Part shown: positions 59,301-64,000 of the stretch, in pieces | Layout: each line of letters opens with the position of its first letter | Position numbering within the stretch: position 1 is the stretch's first letter | Source of the DNA: Zygaena filipendulae | Lineage: Eukaryota; Arthropoda; Insecta; Lepidoptera; Zygaenidae | Assembly (NCBI GenBank): GCA_907165275.2 | Contig: OU015664.1 | Span: 8,208,001-8,272,000, forward strand | DNA length: 64,000 bases | Reading direction: 5' to 3' | Position numbers and translations under genes: made by a program | The notes under the pieces: generated by a model | Databases searched by the model: none | Seen by the model: the letters and a program-made list of their open reading frames with translations, nothing else | Told to the model about the DNA's origin: nothing

Positions 59301-62300
59301 AGCTTAAGTATTATGAACTAGCTGTGCCCGCATTTCACCCACGTGAGTTTCGGAATTCCCGCATAAACTCCCAATTTTCTTTAATACAAACCTTCCCTGA
59401 ACTTCCCGAAATATTTCAAGATCAAAATTAGCCAAATCGGTCCAGTCATGCTAGAGTTTTAGAGACGAACAGCAAATCATTTTTATATATATCTAAGAGA
59501 TAAGTTCTTTTAAATTTCCTATAGTGATCCAAAAGAACCATGGAAATCGCTCGTTCTTGATATAAACTACCCATATCGTTTCACTTCAGAAACTTCCTAT
59601 GTGTAGGTATAATAATTTTTAGGAAATAAAAACTCCAATTATCCATCCAATTATTTATTTACACATTATTTAAATTTCATTTCGCAGGTAAATTCGACTA
59701 TGACCCGGAGCTGGGCACTTGCTCAATAATGCCCGACGATAATGGCAACTCTTCCAAAACGGCACTGTTCATACTCGCCTTTGTTGTACCGGCAATACTC
59801 ATCGTCATTTGCTACGCTAGAATATTTTGGGTGGTCCACTGGTAAGTTCCACAATGTGTTCTGACTCTGAGGGTGGTTGAAAATAGATTCCAAATGTAGA
59901 ACATTCAGCCACCTTTCTCAAAACTGTGCTTGCGAAGTTTTGCACGGTCTTTTAAGATATTGGTAAAACTAACTATCGACCTTCATTTACCAATGAAGGT
60001 CGATGTCGATGTATAAATTAGGTCAAAAAATGTTTTTCCTTAATTATTCTGCAACAAAAAAGTTTGAAGACTACCCAAAGTAGCTGTTTCTGGTACTTTT
60101 TGTTAAACTATCTGCAAAATTATCATGAAAAAATAATTTCATGTTCTACTATAGATTTCTTTTTGAATGAAAATATCTTAGAAGATATGATTTATTCTAG
60201 CGGGTGCAGGCACTATAAGTACCTACAGCTCTGTAACCTAACGAATGATTTCTAAATAAAACTTAGGTATAATATTAAACAAACATATTTCCAGTTCAGA
60301 AAAGCGACTGCGTGAACATGAAAGATCACAACAAGCTGGCCCCGGCTCGTTAAACAATGTGGAGAAGCGATCCACGATCAAAGACCACAGGGAGACGAAA
60401 GCGAAACGCAACGAATGGAGGATCACGAAGATGGTGCTCGCCATCTTCCTATCGTTCCTCGTCTGCTATCTGCCGATAACTATTGCTAAGGTTGCCGACA
60501 GCCATGTACATTACCCTGGTGAGTTTATAATTTAAAACAATAATAGTCACAAGGGTAACAAAAACTTTTACAAGGTATTTGAGAAATGTTTAACTGCACA
60601 ATATCAAAAAACTTTTAAGAACACTGAATGTATCAATTGGCTACTTGACAATTTTTTTTTAGTCCGTCATGTAGATTTGTAAAAAATATTGGACATGTAT
60701 TTATTATTTTTTTACGTAATCAAAATATAACGGCGATACATTGAGTTGAAATTTCGCGTGACGTCACAGCCCGGTGCAGTTTCTATGGGGCTTATATATT
60801 GAAAATTGACGTCACGAGTCCCCCACCCTAAACTTTAATGCTCTTTATCTATGTTTATTTTCATTAATTTGAAAAAGCAAAAAATAGGTAAGTACGTGTC
60901 TATTATTTTTTTATTTTCTAACTGACGGACCAATTAGAATTGTGATTTTCATACCCTGGAGAATACCCAATTATATGACTAGGTACCTACGCTAAAACTA
61001 GTCGGTACGTTTACGAGCACTCCGACATGTTATGTTAGAACAGCGACCACAATGCACGGGCTGAGCGATCGCAGCGAGCGTGCCGCGGCAGCTGCAGTCA
61101 GCGATCCGCCAAAGCCAGTTTTTTTTTGGTCTGCATATTTTGATGTGCAATTAAGTAGTATTTTAGAGAGAAAAGTGAAAAGAAAGTCAAGAATTACCTA
61201 TTTATCTTCTGGTGTGTATTTAAATACCATCCTGTTAAATTCAAAGCTGCAGCGGAAGACTAACCCTGAGTAAATATAGTTTTTGTCATTACCCGACTCA
61301 TGCTGAGCTATGGCTGCCTTTTTGTCGCGCCGCAGTGTCAGTTGCCCCTGTAATTTTAATTTAGTTAAAAGCAAGGCTCTGTTTCTCAATCGCCAGAGAG
61401 GCTTTGTCTAGTCTAGGTTGACTCGTTGATGGATTTCCGATACAAAGATTACCAAACGTCGGATTTGTTCAGCGGCGAGCGTCTGTTTCGCCGTTGGGAA
61501 ACGAACCCTCAGTGATATTATTTGATATGTTTTTCACCTATTTATAGGAGTGTTAAATTTTCTTTTTTTTTTCTTTTTTCAAGTATTCCACATAATCGGC
61601 TACCTGCTCCTGTATGCGAGCGCGTGCGTCAACCCGATCATCTACGTGATAATGAGCAAGCAGTACCGCGCTGCGTACGCGGCGGCCCTGTGCTGCCCCC
61701 TGGCGCGGCTCGCGGGGCTCACCAGCGGTGCGTATCCCTCCTCGCCCGCATGCCACAACGCCATCAAGAAGGAGCGCACCTCGGCGCTCGCTACCTATAT
61801 ACAACCGTGAAGGTATCATCGCATGCAAGTTGCAACGTGTGACACGCTTGTGTGATATACAGCCAGGTCCGAATGCTTGTATTGATCCTTCTTTTTTTTG
61901 TATGAAATGTCTCGTGGACAATAATTTTTACCTACTTATATTTTGTCGCATGGAATCATTCTGTATTTAATATCGGACCATGTGTTCTTTAATATACAAA
62001 AGAAAAGGAAAGATCTCTTACAAATAAATCAGTAGATACAGCCTTTTCAGTGCTTCATTATTTTAGCTTAGGTATATGGTTTTTGCTTTAAATTCTTAAT
62101 CATAACAATGTATTTTTACATTACAATAACTTTAATCATTAAAATTCCTGAATCGTGGCTGTGATCGTGGCTTCTCTAAATATCTCTCTTTCTACAAAGC
62201 CACTCCCTCTGTGTTGCTGGTTTGTCCGACCTTTGATTTTATATTATAAACGACAATTAACTAGTCATTAATTCTATTTAGAGAAATGGAACGACCGTCA

Positions 62301-62409
62301 GGGGTACAGCTACAACAACACAAGAACGGTGTTAAGTCAAGTGTCGCTCGGGGAGTCGAGGGCGGACCCGAGGGGGTCGGCGGGCCCCGGCGGCCCTGGC
62401 GCCAGATAG
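47307..62409 (+). CDS. moody: moody, rhodopsin-class G protein-coupled receptor
   Basis: Eight coding exons joined by GT-AG introns in matching phase: 47307-47374, 53305-53445, 56071-56241, 58423-58550, 59688-59841, 60295-60518, 61584-61727, 62282-62409. This gives 385 residues. Features: Asn-glycosylation site NAT at 13-15, GN in TM1 (N47), LCIAD in TM2 (D75), NRY (126-128) in place of DRY, a Cys in GEALC paired with TC in LGTCSIM, FSYGMQIPTLLG in TM4, KAKRNEWRITKMVLAIFLSF in loop 3/TM6, NPIIY in TM7 (312-316). The EKW...NNTRT..SQVS tail agrees with Drosophila Moody as I remember it, as do the loop 3 and TM4 blocks, which separates it from Tre1. In Drosophila Moody acts in surface glia to build the blood-brain barrier through G-protein signalling. 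The ATG context is CAAAATGG, following an acceptor at 47296, so an upstream untranslated exon exists. Confidence 0.9.
47462..47660 (+). repeat. dispersed repeat, GGGGGCAAACGGGCAAGTGG type
   Basis: GGCAAACGGGCAAGTGGTAC, then ACCTGATGGTAAGTGATTAC and GCGTTGCCGACCTG form a common lepidopteran interspersed repeat, as I recall it. It lies in moody intron 1. Confidence 0.6.
48608..48815 (+). repeat. SINE-like CCCGCGGG copy, well preserved
   Basis: CAGCTGTGCCCCGCAGTTTC to AACATCCACACTTTCACATT then TAATATTAGTAGGAT. This is the best-preserved version with the 'CCAAATCCGTTCAGCCG' tail. In moody intron 1. Confidence 0.7.
49550..49790 (+). repeat. SINE-like copies, fragmentary
   Basis: End of a minus copy (CACGTTGTCAGGAGTACAGA) followed by a plus copy from 49608 (CTAGCTGTTCCTCGCGGTTT, CCCGCGGGAATTGC) to the CAGACAGACAGAC tail. 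Confidence 0.6.
50012..50275. mobile_element. MITE with TTAGTCCGTC ends, CRE-containing, copy 2
   Basis: Ends TTAGTCCGTC and GACGGACTAA; GTGACGTCAC at about 50112 and 50157. In moody intron 1. Confidence 0.85.
50408..50620 (+). repeat. SINE-like CCCGCGGG copy
   Basis: ACTAGCACTGTCCCCCGCGG to GACAGACGGACAG, with CCCGCGGGAATTTCACGATA. In moody intron 1. Confidence 0.65.
50764..52082 (+). mobile_element. pogo-type DNA transposon deletion derivative
   Basis: Ends CAGTCGCCAATATTCGTCCC and GGGACGATATTTGGCGACTC are imperfect inverse repeats, flanked by TA. Internal copies of ATCGTCCC lie near 51134, 51170 and 51865. A coding scrap remains: an acidic stretch SSDEEPSDVDDSVFVSTDEE (about 51487-51546) and WIRCIHCFPWMHEDC followed by VENPGPKF and a stop (51624-51695), like the acidic tail and cysteine-rich end of pogo/tigger transposases. 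The DDE core is deleted. In moody intron 1. Confidence 0.7.
52165..52345 (+). repeat. SINE-like CCCGCGGG copy
   Basis: CACCTGCCCCCCACGCTTCC, CCCGCGGGAATTCCACGATA, TCCGTTCAATAGTTTTTGAG and CAGACAGACGCGG. In moody intron 1. Confidence 0.6.
53305..53445 (+). CDS. moody: moody coding exon 2: TM1 and first inner loop
   Basis: SPPGLLAFAAVVTGFIMVIG then LSGNLLTVVALL with the TM1 Asn (N47), then KCPKVRNVTAAFII. The acceptor is a long T-run then CAG. It joins exon 1 by completing the Lys codon. Confidence 0.9.
53491..53564 (-). mobile_element. terminal fragment of the ACAACGTGTTAAT MITE
   Basis: GATCGATTCGCTAGTCGATT then TTTCTAGTTTTCAGTTAATT and ATTAACACGATGTATA match the left 80 bp of copies at 26976 and 29289, reversed. 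Confidence 0.65.
54172..54411. mobile_element. palindromic MITE with CGGCCGCACTCAGAGTCG ends
   Basis: Arms of about 100 bp are inverse: CGGCCGCACTCAGAGTCGAC...AAACTGCCGCAATCAGA and its reverse. The central loop is around AATTAGTTAAATG. Related pieces are at 48849-48897, 52390-52440 and 55138-55226. In moody intron 2. Confidence 0.8.
54430..54940 (-). repeat. tandem SINE-like copies, period ~228 bp
   Basis: CACGTGTCACGTTGTTTGTC begins at 54431 and again near 54658; both run through CTGAACGGATTTTGAT, CCCGGAATTCCCGCGG and GGAACAGCTAATCACCG. A third end (GATGAAATCGTGGGGGACAG) closes the array near 54930. Confidence 0.75.
55138..55226. mobile_element. short CGGCCGCACTCA MITE relic
   Basis: TACGGCCGCACTCAAAGTCG to CGACTCTGAGTGCGGCCG, about 85 bp, inverse-repeat ends with internal TTTTTAAAACA. 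A deletion form of the element at 54172. Confidence 0.7.
56071..56241 (+). CDS. moody: moody coding exon 3: TM2 to TM3
   Basis: LCIADFLFCVLTLPFAISGF, then GEALCKMVPFIRYGNVGVSL and ITLN with the Arg of the NRY motif split at the exon end. Acceptor TTGTTCACAG; donor GTAAGG. Confidence 0.9.
56340..56630 (-). repeat. SINE-like copy in moody intron 3
   Basis: TTCGCTTTCACGCCTCAACG, AACGTTGTCAGAGAAGGACA and TCCTGCGTGAACTCCGAAAT; a second, degraded copy follows from about 56540. Confidence 0.55.
56833..56978. mobile_element. MITE with TTCAACCCAACAACCAATC ends
   Basis: TTCAACCCAACAACCAATCT and AGATTGGTTGTTGGGTTAAA are inverse over about 28 bases, about 145 bp in total. In moody intron 3. The rest of the intron to 58422 is AT-rich with nothing recognised. 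Confidence 0.75.
58423..58550 (+). CDS. moody: moody coding exon 4: second inner loop and TM4
   Basis: Completes NRY and continues YIMVAHRSWTDRVYKKVHIA then FSYGMQIPTLLGVWG. Acceptor TTTCCACAG; donor GTAAGA. Confidence 0.9.
59039..59310 (+). repeat. tRNA-headed SINE
   Basis: Head CCCGATTGGCACCACGCGTA with the B-box region GGGTTTGATTCCCGGTGGGG, then TTCCACTTTCCAGTCTGG and a tail GGTTTCCACAGAACGG..CTTAGTGTGGGATCAAGT shared with 11640-11735. In moody intron 4. Confidence 0.7.
59317..59495 (+). repeat. SINE-like CCCGC copy
   Basis: ACTAGCTGTGCCCGCATTTC, GAGTTTCGGAATTCCCGCAT and CCTTCCCTGAACTTCC. The same version occurs at 53974-54160. Confidence 0.6.
59688..59841 (+). CDS. moody: moody coding exon 5: second outer loop and TM5
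   Basis: KFDYDPELGTCSIMPDDNGN holds the conserved loop Cys; LFILAFVVPAILIVICYARI is TM5; the exon ends FWVVH plus a split Cys codon. Acceptor TTTCGCAG; donor GTAAGT. Confidence 0.9.
60295..60518 (+). CDS. moody: moody coding exon 6: third inner loop and TM6
   Basis: SEKRLREHERSQQAGPG..TKAKRNEWRITKMVLAIF, then LSFLVCYLPITIAKVADSHV. The basic third loop is shorter than the long Gly/Ser-rich loop I recall for the Drosophila protein. Acceptor TATTTCCAG; donor GTGAGT. Confidence 0.9.
60659..60933. mobile_element. MITE with TTAGTCCGTC ends, CRE-containing, copy 3
   Basis: Ends TTAGTCCGTC and GACGGACCAA; GCGTGACGTCAC near 60757 and TTGACGTCAC near 60807. In moody intron 6. Confidence 0.8.
60934..61583. 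other. rest of moody intron 6
   Basis: It includes a GC-richer stretch at 61020-61120 (GCACGGGCTGAGCGATCGCA) and AAACGTCGGATTTGTTCAGC near 61455, possibly parts of another repeat. No exon is recognised. Confidence 0.25.
61584..61810 (+). CDS. moody: moody coding exon 7: TM7, with read-through short tail
   Basis: VFHIIGYLLLYASACVNPII then YVIMSKQYRAAYAAALCC. An internal donor (AGCG then GTGCGT at 61728) leads to the last exon. If it is not used, the frame continues 26 residues (AYPSSPACHNAIKKERTSAL, ATYIQP) to TGA at 61810, giving a 370-residue protein. An AATAAA at 62023 could end this transcript. Confidence 0.85.
62023..62028 (+). terminator. candidate intronic poly(A) signal AATAAA
   Basis: Lies 213 bp past the read-through stop codon and inside the last intron. 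It would serve the short moody form. Confidence 0.35.
62282..62409 (+). CDS. moody: moody last exon, frame A (conserved tail)
   Basis: With the acceptor AG at 62280-62281, the frame gives 42 residues: EKWNDRQGYSYNNTRTVLSQ, VSLGESRADPRGSAG and PGGPGAR, ending TAG at 62407-62409. The EKW...NNTRT..SQVS pattern is the one I recall in the Drosophila Moody tail, so this frame is the better supported. Confidence 0.8.
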
Positions 62410-62756
62410 ACTCCACGCCCGGGGTCGGTAGCTCCAGGGCCCAATCGCAGCAGAGCATTGGCCCCAAGAGCTACGGATCGTTGCAGTGTATTGGAACACC
62501 GTCAAATACTGCAACGCAAAGTTTGGCAGCGAACACTCGTACCACCGACACGAAACAGAACACCGAAAACGAACAGAAAAATGATGAATCTCATATAAAT
62601 TTAGCGACAGATAACATAGAACCAGTGACTACGGAATCCAAGAGTAACAAAACTAATGAACCGTTGAGAAGTAAAGTTGCGAAGCTAGCAGGTTCGTTCA
62701 AGAATAGAGTGAAACTGCTTAAAATAGGTAGCTATAATTTCAAAGGTGATGTATAG
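62284..62756 (+). CDS. moody: moody last exon, frame B (alternative long tail)
   Basis: With the acceptor AG at 62282-62283, the same donor yields a 157-residue tail starting EMERPSGVQLQQHKNGVKSS and ending KIGSYNFKGDV, total protein 500 residues. The frame is open for 471 bases and has a polar, Thr/Asn-rich, then basic composition. It overlaps frame A over 62284-62409. Drosophila Moody alpha and beta are known, as I recall, to differ in C-terminal tails read in different frames. An alternative is that this ORF is untranslated 3' sequence open by chance. Confidence 0.5.
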
Positions 62757-64000
62757 CGACTTGCCGCTCGCTAAATGATGAACTTAACATACCAAAGAGC
62801 ACGCACTAAAGATTAATAACTGCTTTTTGCTAACGCCGATGGCATTAATTCACCAAAGATATTGTCACTTAGGTGCCTACTACAAAAGTTTTTTAAATAT
62901 TTTCTTACTTAATTTCAAGAATTTGCAAAAATTACCGACTACCTACCCATAGTGTTTAATAAAAATCTGAATAAAATCTAGTCTAGGATATTTTAAAAAT
63001 AATAGCACTCAGTGGTAGGCACGCCAAGTTTTAAAACAAATTTAATAGTTACTAAGTGGACCAATTAAAAGATTTTATAGATACTTTATACTTAAATTTT
63101 AAGTTTATCTTATTACTTAAGATGAATATGAAAAAACTATCCGTCCTATAGCGAGCGCCAAGTCGTATGCATTTTTAAATAGATACTTGCCGAAATTATT
63201 TTTATTTATCTTAATCTTTATACATATAAAAAAAAAACCTTTGCGTAATAATGTTAAAAAAGAAACTCAAGCAATGTCTTCCATCCTAGTTTTGGTGCCT
63301 AGGAAATATCTAACAAAAATATTGTTTTTAACTAGGTACCTACCTATATATGAATGAAACGAAGCACTTAAGACAAATTTAAAACTTTTAATTATTTTTT
63401 CAGATTATACCTAACCTTTTTATTTTTGAACCCAACATTCCGAATAATATTAAGTATATGTAATAAGTATTTTGTGTAAAATTTGTTTAAGTAACTAAAT
63501 AATAAGTTAACATTCCAATAGATGGTATTAGAATTATTTTTTAACAAAAATTGTGTTATAAAATACACATCTGAAAGATGAGAAAGACAAAAATAACAAT
63601 GAAACAAATCTTTAGTACCTATCTAAATATATACGAGTGTTAATGTTTACCATGTGGACCATGTGGTGATGTTGAGGTTAGGTAAATATGCACGGCTTTT
63701 AGTCAATTAAAAAAAAACTAGTGAAGCAATATCTAATCATTGTCTAATATGTAAAGTCAAAACTCGTTTCCATTGAAATTTCAATAGATATAATTAATAA
63801 AATAACACTTGAATTATAACAATGATTATAACAATTATAACAGTGAATCAACTGCTTTTTTTGTAAATACCAATCAGTATTTTTTAATATTTTACGAGTT
63901 CTTTAAATTATTATTGAAATATTTTGTCAATACCTACGTTAAAAGTACCTAGGTAGTAGGTAGGTAGGTATATAAATATTTTGATGCCATAATAAATTTA
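62757..64000. other. 3' untranslated region and downstream DNA
   Basis: Candidate poly(A) signals AATAAA are at 62958-62963 and 62970-62975. Beyond these the DNA is AT-rich with GGTAGGTA repeats near the right edge and no recognised gene. Confidence 0.4.

Noticed and set aside
47307..61810. Assignment of the receptor to Tre1 rather than moody
   Set aside because: Tre1 and Moody are close relatives and both have NRY, but the loop 3 block KAKRNEWRITK, FSYGMQ.PTLLG in TM4 and the EKW..NNTRT tail fit Moody as I recall it. A phylogeny would settle it.
61553..61921. 122-codon minus-strand ORF
   Set aside because: Antisense shadow of moody exon 7, open because of its GC-rich composition.

Overview
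This window looks like a piece of a lepidopteran (moth or butterfly) nuclear genome. It is AT-rich, has spliced genes with long introns, is full of GGTACC/TAGGTAGG simple repeats, and carries many copies of short interspersed repeats with the CCCGCGGGAATTCC core that I associate with Lepidoptera. No bacterial, plasmid or CRISPR feature is visible.

Left flank (1-6512): AT-rich intergenic DNA with SINE fragments, one copy of a MITE family and two weak THAP-like relics. No intact gene is supported.

Central block (6513-35943): I read this as one candidate giant DNA transposon of CACTA (EnSpm) type, 29,431 bp. It starts with CACTGGGAAAAA, ends with the inverse of that motif, and is flanked by TA on both sides. 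Just inside each end lies a satellite-like array (6527-9100 and about 33850-35925). The two arrays have different monomers but share the core ACACGGCT/AGCCGTGT in both orientations, like the subterminal repeats of CACTA elements. The interior carries two transposon-like genes, both damaged. Gene 1 is a multi-exon SAM-domain gene (15851-25130, plus strand) whose middle exons now lie inverted and duplicated at 25.7-28.8 kb. Gene 2 (25452-31201) has two N-terminal C2H2 fingers and a transposase-like body with a DYMHDLLEGVC motif; it is broken by a tandem duplication, a frameshift and one in-frame stop. Later insertions sit inside: a Jockey-type LINE with two open ORFs in a gene 1 intron, a gag relic, several MITEs, a tRNA-headed SINE, and a 500-bp palindrome.

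Right part (35944-64000): about 11 kb of repeat-bearing intergenic DNA, then the moody orthologue (47307-62756, plus strand). It is a seven-transmembrane receptor in eight coding exons, and all exon phases join in frame. Its 3' end has two AG acceptors two bases apart that open two different reading frames of the same last exon, plus a third tail made by reading through the last donor. Introns hold MITEs (including one with CRE palindromes), SINEs and a pogo-type deletion derivative.

The points most worth checking are the CACTA-like giant element with asymmetric satellite termini, the inverted and duplicated exons of its SAM gene, and the dual-frame last exon of moody.
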